Under the pieces are notes generated by a model. That model searched no databases and was not told the origin of the DNA. It saw only the letters and a program-made list of their open reading frames with translations. DNA of 64,000 nt from contig NW_027488377.1 in the NCBI RefSeq assembly GCF_051014445.1, positions 3,410,001-3,474,000 on the forward strand, given 5' to 3'. Of the stretch, positions 39,157 through 51,821 are shown one piece after another. Within the stretch, counting starts at the first letter, position 1; each line of letters opens with the position of its first letter. This DNA comes from Colletes latitarsis. Its lineage: Eukaryota; Arthropoda; Insecta; Hymenoptera; Colletidae. Both the position numbers and the translations under genes were made by a program.

Positions 39157-39665
39157 GGACTGTTTCAGTGTGGTACTACACTACTTCGTGATCCAAACCA
39201 GACAAAACCCATGATCTGTTCAACAAGTATGTGAAAAACGCGAATGTATGAGCCTGATGAGGGCAAATCCCAGACATATCCCAGACCTAACTTGCGTTGT
39301 CCTCTAAGATATTGATGGAAACCAGGTTTAATTGACTGTTTCAGTGTTGTACTTCAGTACTACGTGATGCAGTCCAGAAAAAGCCCAGGATCTAGCCATC
39401 AAGTATGAGAAATATGCGAAAGACTGAGCCTGATGAGAGCAAATCCCAGACCTAACCTAGACCTAACATGAATTATTCTCTAAAATATTGATCGAAACCA
39501 GGTTTAATCGACTGTTTCAGTGTGGTACCACATTACTACGTGATCCAAACCAGAAAAAACCCAGGATCCGTTCAACAAGTATGTGAAGAATGCGAAAGTA
39601 TGAGTCTGATCAGTGAAAATCTCAGGACTTACCTAGACCTAACTTGCGTTGTCCTCTAAAATAGT
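39140..39665 (+). repeat. Segment shared with 15.03-15.55 kb
   Basis: About 520 bp read as identical to 15033-15555 at an offset of 24107 bp, including private variants CGCGAATGTATGAG (GAATG at 15135 and 39242) and CTTCAGTACTACG (15245 and 39352) that I did not find in other copies. The offset is five bases short of 137 units. Confidence 0.85.
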
Positions 39666-40099
39666 GATGGAAACCAGGTTTCATTGACTGTTTCAGTGTG
39701 GTACTACATTACTACGTGATGCAATCCAGAGAAAGCCCAGGATCTAGCCACCAAGTATGAGAAATATGCGAAAGAATGAGCCTGATGAGAGCAAATCCCA
39801 GACCTAACCTAGGCCTAACATGCGTTATCCTCTAAAATATTGATCGAAACCAGGTTTAATCGACCGTTTCAGTGTGGTACCACATTACTACGTGATCCAA
39901 ACCCGAAAAAACCCAGGATCTGTTCAACAAGTATGTGAAGAATGCGAAAGTATGAGTCTGATGAGTGAAAATCCCAGGCCTAACCTAGACCTAACATGAG
40001 TTATACTCTAAAATATTGATCGAAACCTGATTTAATCGACTGTTTCAGTGTGGTACCACATTACTATGTGATCCAAACCAGAAAATAACCCAGGATCTG

Positions 40100-42915
40100 T
40101 TGAACGAGTATGTGAAGTGTGCGAAAGTATGTGTCTGATGAGGTCAAATCCCAGAGCAATCCCAGACTTAACTTGCGTTATCCTCTAAAATATTGATCGA
40201 AACCAGGTTTAATCGACTGTTTCAGTGTGGTACCACATTACTACGTGATCCAAACCAGAAAAAACCCAGGATCTGTTCAACAAGTATGTGAAGAATGCGA
40301 AAGTATGAGTCTGATGAGTGAATATCCCAGGGCTAACCTAGACCTAACATGCGTTATCCTCTAAAATATTGATCGAAACCAGGTTTAATCGACTGTTTCG
40401 GTGTGGTACCACATTACTACGTGATCCAAACCAGAAAAAACCCAGGATCAGTTCAACAAGTATGTGAAGAATGCGAAAGTATGAGTCTGATCAGTGAAAA
40501 TCCCAGGCCTAACCTAGACCTAGCTTGCGTTATCCTCTAAAATATTGATCGAAACCAGGTTTAAACGACTGTTTCAGTGTGGTACCACATTACTACGTGA
40601 CCCAAACCAGAAAAAACCCATGATCTGTTCAACAAGTATGTGAAAAACGCGCAAGTATGAGTCTGATGAGGGCGAATCCCAGACCTATCCCAGACCTAAC
40701 TTGCGTTATCCTCTAAAATATTGATCGAAACCAGGTTTAATTGACCGTTTCAGTGTGGTACCTCATTACTACGTGATCCAAACCAGAAAAAACCCAGGAT
40801 CCGTTCAACAAGTATGTGAAGAATGCGAAAGTATGAGTCTGATCAGTGAAAATCTCAGGCCTTACCTAGACCTAACTTGCGTTGTCCTCTAAAATAGTGA
40901 TGGAAACCAGGTTTCATTGACTGTTTCAGTGTGGTACCACGTTACTACGTGATCCAATCCAGAAATAGCCCAGGATCTAGCCATGAAGTATGAGAAATAT
41001 GCGAAAGAATGAACCTGATGAGGGCAAATCCCAGACATATCCCAGACCTAACTTGCGTTGTCCTCTAAGATATTGATGGAAACCAGGTTTAATTGACTGT
41101 TTCAGTGTTGTACTTCATTACTACGTGATGCAATCCAGAAAAAGCCCAGGATCTAGCCATGAAGTATGAGAAATATGCGAAAGAATGAGCCTGATGAGGG
41201 CAAATCTCAGACATATCCCAGACCTAACTTGCGTTGTCCTCTAAGATATTGATGGAAACCAGGTTTAATTGACTGTTTCAGTGTTGTACTTCATTACTAC
41301 GTGATGCAATCCAGAAAAAGCCCAGGATCTAGCCATCAAGTATGAGAAATATGCGAAAGACTGAGCCTGATGAGAGCAAATCCCAGACCTAACCTAGACC
41401 TAACATGAATTATTCTCTAAAATATTGATCGAAACCAGGTTTAATCGACTGTTTCAGTGTGGTACCACATTACTACGTGATCCAAACCAGAAAAAACCCA
41501 GGATCCGTTGAACGAGTATGTGAAGTGTGCGAAAGTATGTGTCTGATGAGGTCAAATCCCAGACCAATCCCAGACTTAACTTGCGTTATCCTCTAAAATA
41601 TTGATCGAAACCAGGTTTAATCGACTGTTTCAGTGTGGTACCACATTACTACGTGATCCAAACCAGAAAAAACCCAGGATCTGTTCAACAAGTATGTGAA
41701 GAATGCGAAAGTATGAGTCTGATGAGTGAATATCCCAGGGCTAACCTAGACCTAACATGCGTTATCCTCTAAAATATTGATCGAAACCAGGTTTAATCGA
41801 CTGTTTCAGTGTGGTACCACATTACTACGTGATCCAAACCAGAAAAAACCCAGGATCAGTTCAACAAGTATGTGAAGAATGCGAAAGTATGAGTCTGATC
41901 AGTGAAAATCCCAGGCCTAACCTAGACCTAGCTTGCGTTATCCTCTAAAATATTGATCGAAACCAGGTTTAAACGACTGTTTCAGTGTGGTACCTCATTA
42001 CTACGTGACCCAAACCAGAAAAAACCCATGATCTGTTCAACAAGTATGTGAAAAACGCGCAAGTATGAGTCTGATGAGGGCGAATCCCAGACCTATCCCA
42101 GACCTAACTTGCGTTATCCTCTAAAATATTGATCGAAACCAGGTTTAATTGACCGTTTCAGTGTGGTACCTCATTACTACGTGATCCAAACCAGAAAAAA
42201 CCCAGGATCCGTTCACAAGTATGTGAAGAATGCGAAAGTATGAGTCTGATCAGTGAAAATCTCAGGCCTTACCTAGACCTAACTTGCGTTGTCCTCTAAA
42301 ATAGTGATGGAAACCAGGTTTCATTGACTGATTCAGTGTGGTACCACTTTACTACGTGATCCAATCCAGAAATAGCCCAGGATCTAGCCATGAAGTATGA
42401 GAAATATGCGAAAGAATGAGCCTGATGAGGGCAAATCCCAGACATATCCCAGACCTAACTTGCGTTGTCCTCTAAGATATTGATGGAAACCAGGTTTAAT
42501 TGACTGTTTCAGTGTTGTACTTCATTACTACGTGATGCAATCCAGAAAAAGCCCAGGATCTAGCCATGAAGTATGAGAAATATGCGAAAGAATGAGCCTG
42601 ATGAGGGCAAATCTCAGACATATCCCAGACCTAACTTGAGTTGTCCTCTAAGATATTGATGGAAACCAGGTTTAATTGACTGTTTCAGTGTTGTACTTCA
42701 TTACTACGTGATGCAATCCAGAAAAAGCCCAGGATCTAGCCATCAAGTATGAGAAATATGCGAAAGACTGAGCCTGATGGGAGCAAATCCCAGACCTAAC
42801 CTAGACCTAACATGAATTATTCTCTAAAATATTGATCGAAACCAGGTTTAATCGACTGTTTCAGTGTGGTACCACATTACTACGTGATCCAAACCAGAAA
42901 AAACCCAGGATCCGT
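40100..42915 (+). repeat. 8-mer HOR, 1408 bp, two head-to-tail copies
   Basis: Copy 1 is about 40100-41507, copy 2 about 41508-42915. GTTGAACGAGTATGTG opens both, and CCTAGCTTGCG (TAGCTTGCG at 40521 and 41929) is 1408 bp apart. Copy 2 starts where copy 1 ends, so it is a direct tandem duplication. Copy 2 has a one-base deletion near 42214 (GTTCACAAG for GTTCAACAAG) and a few substitutions. Confidence 0.9.
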
Positions 42916-45481
42916 TCAAGAAGTATGTGAAGAATGCGAAAGTATGAGTCTGATCAGTGAAAATCTCAGGACTTACCTAGACCTAACTTGCGTTGTCCTC
43001 TAAAATAGTGATGGAAACCAGGTTTCATTGACTGTTTCAGTGTGGTACCACTTTACTACGTGATCCAATCCAGAAATAGCCCAGGATCTAGCCATGAAGT
43101 ATGAGAAATATGCGAAAGAATGAGCCTGATGAGGGCAAATCCCAGACATATCCCAGACCTAACTTGCGTTGTCCTCTAAGATAATGATGGAAACCAGGTT
43201 TAATTGACTGTTTCAGTGTTGTACTTCATTACTACGTGATGCATTCCAGAAAAAGCCCAGGATCTAGCCATGAAGTATGAGAAATATGCGAAAGAATGAG
43301 CCTGATGAGGGCAAATCCCAGACATATCCCAGACCTAACTTGCGTTGTCCTCTAAGCTATTGATGGAAACCAGGTTTAATTGACTGTTTCAGTGTTGTAC
43401 TTCATTACTACGTGATGCAGTCCAGAAAAAGCCCAGGATCTAGCCATCAAGTATGAGAAATATGCGAAAGACTGAGCCTGATGAGAGCAAATCCCAGACC
43501 TATCCCAAACCTAACTTGCGTTATCCTCTAAAATATTGAGCGAAACCAGGTTTAATGGACTGTTTCAGTGTGGTACCATATTACTTCGTGATCCAAACCA
43601 GTCAAAACCCAGGATCTGTCCAACAAGTATGTGAAAAACGCGAAACTGTGAGTCTGATGAGGGCAAATCTTAGACCTAACCCAGACCTAAGATGCGTTAT
43701 CCTCTAAAATATTTATCCAGACCAGGTTTCATTGAATGTTTCAGTGTGGTACCACTTTACTACGTGATCCAAGCCAGAAATAGCCCAGGATCTAGCCACC
43801 AAGTATGAGAAATATGCGAAAGAATGAGCCTGATGAGAGCAAATCCCAGACCTATCCCAGACCTAACTTGCGTTATCCTCTAAAATATTGATCGAAACCA
43901 GGTTTAATTGACTGTTTCAGTGTGGTACCACATTACTACGTGATACAATCCAGAAACAGCCCAGTATCTGTTCAACATGTATGAGAAATATGCGAAAGAA
44001 AGAGCCTGATGAGAGCAAATCCCAGACCTAACCTAGACCTAACATGAATTATTCTCTAAAATATTCATCGAAACCAGGTTTAATTGACTGTTTCAGTGTG
44101 GTCCCACATTACTACGTGATCCAAACCAGAAAAAACCCAGGATCCGTGCAACAAGTATGTGAAGAATGCGAAAGTATGAGTCTGATGAGTGAAAATCCCA
44201 GGCCTAACCTAGACCAAACATGCGTTATCCTCTAAAATATTGATCGAAACCTGGTTTAATCGACTGTTTCAGTGTGGTACCACAATTACTATGTGATCCA
44301 AACCAGAAAATAACCCAGGATCTGTTCAAGGAGTATGTGAAGTGTTCGAAAGTATGAGTCTGATGAGGTCAAATCCCAGACCTATCCCATACCTAACTTG
44401 CGTTATCCTCTAAAATTTTGATCGAAACCAGGTTTAATCGACTGTTTCAGTGTGGTACCACATTACTACGTGATCCAAACCAGAAAAAACCCAGGATCCG
44501 TTCAACAAGTATGTGAAGAATGTGAAAGTATGAGTCTGATGAGTGAAAATCCCAGACCTAACCTAGACCTAACATGCGTTATCCTCTAAAATATTGATCC
44601 AAACCAGGTTTAATGGACTGTTTCAGTGTGGTACCACACTACTACGTGTTCCAAATCAGAAAAAACCCAGGATCCGTTCAACAAGTATGTGAAAAACGCG
44701 AAAGTATGAGCCTGATGAGGGCAAATCCCAGACATATCCCAGACCTAACTTGCGTTGTCCTCTAAAATGGTGATGGAAACGAGGTTTCATTGACTGTTTC
44801 AGTGTGGTACTACATTACTACGTGATGCAGTCCAGAAAAAGCCCAGGATCTAGCCATCAAGTATGAGAAATATGCGAAAGAATGAGCCTGATGAGAGCAA
44901 ATCCCAGACCTAACCTAGACCTAACATGCGTTATCCTCTAAAATATTGAGCGAAACCAGGTTTAATGGACTGTTTCAGTGTGGTACTACACTACTTCGTG
45001 ATTCAAACCAGACAAAACCCAGGTTCTGTTCATCAAGAATGTGAAAAACGCGAAACTGTGAGCCTGATGAGGGCAAATCTTACACCTAACCCAGACCTAA
45101 GATGCGTTATCCTCTAAAATATTTATCCAGACCAGGTTTCATTGACTGTTTCAGTGTGGTCCCACATTACTACGTGATCCAAACCAGAAAAAACCCAGGA
45201 TCTGTTCAACAAGTATGTGAAGAATGCGAAAGTATGAGTCTGATGAGTGAAAATCCTCGGCCTAACCTAGACCTAACATGCGTTATCCTCAAAAATATTG
45301 ATCGAAACCAGGTTTAATCGACTGTTTCAGTGTGGTACCACATTACTACGTGATCCAAACCAGAAAAAAACCCATGATCTGTTCAACAAGTATGTGAAGT
45401 ATGCGAAAGTATGAGTCTGACGCGTGAAAATCCCAGGCCTAACCTAGACCTAACATGCGTTATCCTCAAAAATATTGATCG
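42916..45481 (+). repeat. Transition zone: C/F/E/A monomers before the B-rich part
   Basis: The stretch holds two E monomers (E-ends at 43689 and 45099). The second is followed by a chimeric unit that opens as F (TTTATCCAGACC, GGTTTCATTGACTG) and continues as A (GTCCCACATTAC, CCAAACCAG). A one-base insertion, CACAATTACTATG, sits near 44284. Confidence 0.8.
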
Positions 45482-45658
45482 AAACCTGGTTTAAGTGACT
45501 GTTTTAGTTGTGGTACCACTTTACTACGTGATCCAATGCAGAAAAAACCCTCGATCAGGTCAACATGCATGTTAAAACTGCGAAAGTATGACCCTGATGA
45601 GGTCAAATCCCAGACCTATCCCAGACCTGACATGCGTTATTCTCTAAAATATTTATCA
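45482..45658 (+). repeat. Subfamily B monomer (example), 177 bp
   Basis: Type B carries TTTTAGTTGTGGTACCAC (one base longer than TTTCAGTGTGGTACCAC), GATCCAATGCAG or GATCCAAAGCAG, AAAAACCCTCGATCAGG, TCAACATGCATGTTAAAACTG and GTATGACCCTGATGAGG. The distance to the next landmark is 177 bp. B is sparse before 45 kb (about 17.2, 17.7, 20.4, 22.5 and 26.5 kb) and abundant from 45.5 kb to the right edge. Confidence 0.88.
45562..45573. other. Dyad III: AACATGCATGTT, specific to subfamily B
   Basis: A perfect 12-bp palindrome in B monomers, also at 46972-46983 and in other B units at about 26.55, 47.3, 48.56, 49.62 and 59.66 kb. B units with AACATGTATGTT have lost perfect symmetry by one base. Confidence 0.8.
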
Positions 45659-46010
45659 AGACCAGGTTTAATTGATTGTTTCGGTGTGGTCCCACATTAC
45701 TACGTGATCCAAACCAGAAAAAACCCAGGATCCGTTCAACAAGTATGTGCAGAATGCGAAAGTATGAGTCTGATGAGTGAAAATCCCAGACCTAACCTAG
45801 ACCTAACATGCGTTATCCTCTAAAATATTGATCCAAACCAGGTTTAATGGACTGTTTCAGTGTGGTACCACTTTACTACGTGATCCAAAGCAGAAAAAAC
45901 ACTCGATCAGGTCAACATGTATGTTAGAACTGCGAAAGTATGACCCTGATGAGGGCAAATCCCAGACCTATCCCAGACCTAACTTGCGATGTCCTCTAAA
46001 ATAATGATCG

Positions 46011-46716
46011 AAACCAGGTTTAATTGATTGTTTTAGTTGTGGTACCACTTTACTACGTGATCCAAAGCAGAAAAAACACTCGATCAGGTCAACATGTATG
46101 TTAGAACTGCGAAAGTCTGACCCTGATGAGGGCAAATCCCAGACCTATCCCAGACCTAACTTGCGTTGTCCTCTAAGATATTGATGGAAACCAGGTTTAA
46201 TTGACTGTTTCAGTGTTGTACTTCATTACTACGTGATGCAATCCAGAAAAAGCCCAGGATCTAGCCATCAAGTATGAGAAATATGCGAAAGAATGAGTCT
46301 GATGAGCTCAAATCCCAGACCTATCCCATACCTAACTTGCGTTGTCCTCTAAAATAATGATCGAAACCAGGTTTAATTGATTGTTTTAGTTGTGGCACCA
46401 CTTTGCTACGTGATCCCAAGCAGAAAAAACCCTCGATCAGGTCAACAGGCATGTTAAAACTGCGAAAGTATGACCCTGATGAGCTCAAATCCCAGACCTA
46501 TCCCAGACTTAACTTGCGTTGTCCTCTAAGATATTGATGGAAACCAGGTTTAATTGACTGTTTCAGTGTTGTACTTCATTACTACGTGATGCAATCCAGA
46601 AAAAGCCCAGGATCTAGCCATCAAGTATGAGAAATATGCGAAAGAATGAGTCTGATGAGCTCAAATCCCAGACCTATCCCAGACTTAACTTGCGTTATCC
46701 TCTAAAATATTGATCG
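46011..46716 (+). repeat. B-C dimer HOR, 353 bp, two copies
   Basis: Landmark spacing is 177, 176, 177, 176 bp (46011, 46188, 46364, 46541, 46717): a 177-bp B unit alternating with a 176-bp C unit. Both C units carry GAGTCTGATGAGCTC, not seen in C units to the left. Confidence 0.87.
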
Positions 46717-49700
46717 AAACCGGGTTTAATCGACTGTTTCAGTGTGGTACCACATTACTACGTGATCCAAACCAGAAAAAACCCAGGATCAGTTCAACAA
46801 GTATGTGAAGTATGCGAAAGTATGAGTCTGATGAGTGCAAATCCCAGGCCTAAACTAGACATAACTTTCGTTATCCTCTAAAATGTTGATAGAAACCAGG
46901 TTTAATTGACAGTTTTAGTGTGGTACCACTTTACTACGTGATCCAATGCAGAAAAAACCCTCGATCAGGTCAACATGCATGTTAAAACTGCGAAAGTATG
47001 AGCCTGATGAGGGCAAATCCCAGACCTATCCCAGACCTAACATGCGTTATCCTCAAGAATATTAATCGAAACCAGGATTAATCGACTGTTTCAGTGTGGT
47101 CCCACATTACTGCGTGATCCAAACCAGAAAAAACCCAGGATCCGTTCAACAAGTAGGTGAAGAATGCAAAAGTATGAGTCTGATGAGTGAAAATCCCAGG
47201 CCTAACCTAGACCTAACATGCGTTATCCTCAAAAATATTGATCGAAACCTGGCTTAATTGACTGTTTTAGTTGTGGTACCGCTTTACTACGTGATCCAAA
47301 GCAGAAAAAACCCTCGATCAGGTCAACATGCATGTTAAAACTGCGAAAGTTTGACCCTGATGAGGTCAAATCCTAGACCTATCCCAGACCTGACATGCGT
47401 TATTCTCTAAAATGTTTATCAAGACCAGGTTTAATTGATTGTTTCGGTGTGGTCCCACATTACTACGTGATCCAAACCAGAAAAAACCCCGGATCCGTTC
47501 AACAAGTATGTGAAGAATGCGAAAGTATGAGCCTGATGAGGGCGAATCCCAGACCTATCCCAGACCTAATTTGCGTTATCCTCTAAAATATTGATCGAAA
47601 CCAGGTTTAATTGACTATTTCAGTGTTGTACTTCATTACTACGTGATGCAATCCAGAAAAACCCCAGGATCTAGCCATCAAGTATGAGAAATATGCGAAA
47701 GAATGAGCCTGATGAGAGCAAATCCCAGACCTAACCTAGACCTAACATGGATTATTCTCTAAAATATTGATCGAAACCAGGTTTAATTGACTGTTTCAGT
47801 GTGGTACCACATCACTACGTGATCCAAACCAGTAAAACCCCAGGATCCGTTCAACAAGTATGTGAAGAATGCGAAAGTATGAGTCTGATGAGTGAAAATC
47901 CCAGGCCTAACCTAGACCTAACATGCGTTACCCTCAAAAATATTGATCGAAACCTGGTTTAATCGACTGTTTCAGTGTGGTACCACATTACTACGTGACT
48001 CAAACCAGAAAAAACCCAGGATCTGTACAACAAGTATGTGAAAAACGCGAAAGTATGAGCCTGATGAGGGCAAATCCCAGACCTATCCCAGAACAAACTT
48101 GCGTTATCCTCTAAAATATTGATCGAAACCGGGTTTAATCGACTGTTTCAGTGTGGTACCACATTGCTACGTGATCCAAACCAGAAAAAACCCAGGATCA
48201 GTTCAACAAGTATGTGAAAAACGCGAAAGTATGAGCCTGATGAGGGCGAGTCCCAGACCTATCCCAGACCTAACTTGCGTTATCCTCTAAAATATTGATC
48301 GAAACGAGGTTTAATAGTCTGTTTCAGCGTGGTACCACATTACTACGTGATACAATCCAGAAACAGCCCGGGATCTAGCCATGAAGTATGAGAAAAAATG
48401 CGAAAGTATGAGCCTGATGAGGGCAAATCCTAGACCTAACCCAAACCTAACATGCGTTATCCTCTAAAATAATGATCGAAACCAGGTTTAATTGATTGTT
48501 TTAGTTGTGGCACCACTTTACTACGTGATCCAAAGCAGAAAAAACCCTCGATCAGGTCAACATGCATGTTAAAACTGCGAAAGTATGACCCTGATGAGCT
48601 CAAATCCCAGACCTATCCCAGACCTGACATGCGTTATTCTCTAAAATATTTATCAAGACCAGGTTTAATTGATTGTTTCGGGGTGGTCCCACATTACTAC
48701 GTGATCCAAACCAGAAAAAACCCAGGATCCGTTCAACAAGTATGTGAAGAATGCGAAAGTATGTGTCTGATGAGTGAAAATCCCAGGCCTAACCTAGACC
48801 TAACATGAATTATTCTCTAAAATATTGATCGTAACCTGGTTTAATCTACTGTATCAGTGTGGTACCACATTACTATGTGATCCAAACCAGAAAATAACCC
48901 AGGATCTGTTCAACGAGTATGTGAAGTGTGCGAAAGTATGAGTCTGATGAGGTCAAATCCCAGACCTATCCCAGACTTAACTTGCGTTATCCTCTAAAAT
49001 ATTGATCGAAACCGGGTGTAATCGACTGTTTCAGTGTGGTACCACATTACTACGTGATCCAAACCAGAAAAAACCCAGGATCAGTTCAACAAGTATGTGA
49101 AAAACGCGAAAGTATGAGCCTGATGAGGGCGAATCCCAGACCTATCCCAGACCTAACTTGCGTTATCCTCTAAAATATTGATCGAAACCAGGTTTAATTG
49201 ACTGTTTCAGCGTGGTACCACATTACTACGTGATGCAATCCAGAAAAAGCCCAGGATCTAGCCATCAAGTATGAGAAATATGCGAAAGAATGAGTCTGAT
49301 GAAGGCAAATCCTAGACGTAACCCAGACCTAACATGCGTTGTCCTCTAAAATATTTATCAAGACCAGGTTTAATCGACTGTTTCAGTGTGGTCCCACATT
49401 ACTACGTGATCCAAACCAGAAAAAACCCGGGATCCGTTCAACAAGTATGTGAAGAATGCGAAAGTATGAGTCTGATGCGTGAAAATCCCAGGCCTAACCT
49501 AGACCTGACATTCGTTATCCTCAAAAATATTGATCGAAACCTGGTTTAATTGACTGTTTTAGTTGTGGTACCACTTTACTACGTGATCCAAAGCAGAAAA
49601 AACCCTCGATCAGGTTAACATGCATGTTAAAACTGCGAAAGTATGACCCTGATGAGGTCAAATCCCAGACCTATCCCAGACCTGACATGCGTTATTCTCT

Positions 49701-50765
49701 AAAATATTTATCAAGACCAGGTTTAATTGATTCTTTCGGTGTGGTCCCACATTACTACGTGATCCAAACCAGAAAAAACCCAGGATCCGCTCAACAAGTA
49801 TGTGAAGAATGCGAAAGTATGAGTCTGATGAGTGAAAATCCCAGACCTAACCTAGACCTAACATGTGTTATCCTCTAAAATATTGATCCAAACCAGGTTT
49901 AATGGACAGTTTCAGTGTGGTACCACTTTACTACGTGATCCAAAGCAGAAAAAACACTCGATCAGGTCAACATGTATGTTAGAACTGCGAAATTATGACC
50001 CCGATGAGAGCAAATCCCAGGCCTTACCTAGACCTAACATGCGTTGTCCTCTAAAATATTGATGGAAACCAGGTTTAATTGACTGTTTCAGTGTGGTCCC
50101 ACATTACTACGTGATCCAAACCAGAAAAAACCCAGGATCCGTTCAACAAGTATGTGAAGAATGCGAAAGTATGTGTCTGATGAGTGAAAATCCCAGGCGT
50201 AACCGAGACCTAACATGAATTATTCTCTAAAATATTGATCGAAACCTGGTTTAATCTACTGTATCAGTGTGGTACCACATTACTATGTGATCCAAACCAG
50301 AAAATAACCCAGGATCTGTTCAACGAGTATGTGAAGTGTGCGAAAGTATGAGTCTGATGAGGTCAAATCCCAGACCTATCCCAGACTTAACTTGCGTTAT
50401 CCTCCAAAATATTGATCGAAACCGGGTTTAATTGACTGTTTCAGCGTGGTACCACATTACTACGTGATTCAATCCAGAAACAGCCCAGGATCTAGCCATG
50501 GAGTATGAGAAATATGCGAATGTATGAGCCTGATGGGGGCAAATCCTAGACCTAACCCAAACCTAACATGCGTTATCCTCTAAAATATTTATCAAGACCA
50601 GGTTTAATCGACTGTTTCAGTGTGGTCCCACATTACTACGTGATCCAAACCAGAAAAAACCCAGGATCCGTTCAACAAGTATGTGAAGAATGCGAAAGTA
50701 TGAGTCTGATGAGTGAAAATCCCAGGGCTAACCTAGACCTAACATGCGTTATCCTCTAAGATATT
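46717..50765 (+). repeat. Mixed A/B/D monomers with recurring ACCTGACATGCG block
   Basis: A B unit followed by an A unit with CTGACATGCGTTATTCTC, TTTATCAAGACC and TTTCGGTGTGG occurs with CTGACATG at 45627, 47390, 48624 and 49682, so this B-A pair is reused at roughly 10-, 7- and 6-unit spacing. The extra 2-3 bases in each offset come from 177-bp B units. A one-base insertion (GAGAAAAAATGCG) lies near 48395. Confidence 0.8.
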
Positions 50766-51821
50766 GATTCAAACCAGGTTTAATGGACTGTTTCAGTGTG
50801 GTACCACTTTGCTACGTGATCCAATCCAGAAATAACCCAGGATCTGTTCAACAAGTATGTGAAAAACGCGAAAGTATGAGCCTGATGAGGGCAAATCCCA
50901 GACCTATCCCAGACCTAACTTGCGTTATCCTCTAAAATATTGAACGAAACCAGGTTTAATTGACTGTTTCAGCGTGGTACCACATTACTACGTGATACAA
51001 TACAGAAACAGCCCTGGATCTAGCCATGAAGTATGAAAAATATGCGAAAGAATGAGCCCGATGAGGGCAAATCCTAGACCTAACCCAAACCTAACATGCG
51101 TTATCCTCTAAAATATTTATCAAGACCAGGTTTAATTGAATGTTCCAGTGTGGTACCACATTACTACGTGAACCAAACCTGAAAAAACCCAGGATCCGTT
51201 CAACAAGTATGTGAAGAAAGCGAAAGTATGAGCCTGATGAGGGCAAATCCCAGAACTATCCCAGACCCAACATGCGTTATCCTCAAAAATATTAATCCAA
51301 ACCAGGTTTAATGGACTGTTTCAGTGTGGTACCACTTTACTACGTGATCCAATCCAGAAATAACCCAGGATCTGTTCAACAAGTATGTGAAAAACGCGAA
51401 AGTATGAGCCTGATGAGGGCAAATCCCAGACCTATCCCAGACCTAACTTGCGTTATCCTCTAAAATATTGAACGAAACCAGGTTTAATTGACTGTTTCAG
51501 CGTGGTACCACATTACTACGTGATACAATACAGAAACAGCCCTGGATCTAGCCATGAAGTATGAAAAATATGCGAAAGAATGAGCCTGATGAGGGCAAAT
51601 CCTAGACCTAACCCAAACCTAACATGCGTTATCCTCTAAAATATTTATCAAGACCAGGTTTAATTGAATGTTCCAGTGTGGTACCACATTACTACGTGAA
51701 CCAAACCTGCAAAAACCCAGGATCCGTTCAACAAGTATGTGAAGAAAGCGAAAGTATGAGCCTGATGAGGGCAAATCCCAGAACTATCCCAGACCCAACA
51801 TGCGTTATCCTCAAAAATATT
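50766..51821 (+). repeat. 3-mer HOR, 528 bp, two copies
   Basis: Copies at about 50766-51293 and 51294-51821. TGAACGAAAC lies at 50941 and 51469. Shared private variants are ACAATACAGAAACAGCCC, TGGATCTAGCC and GTTCCAGTGTGG. Differences include GAGCCCGATG against GAGCCTGATG and CCTGAAAAAAC against CCTGCAAAAAC. Confidence 0.88.

Noticed and set aside
48386..48400. Small indels (for example +1 near 24399, 44284 and 48395; -1 near 42214; -3 near 55421) as possible insertion footprints
   Set aside because: Most of these lie in or next to short homopolymer runs or simple repeats within a normal monomer and carry no extra sequence. They fit replication slippage or read error.
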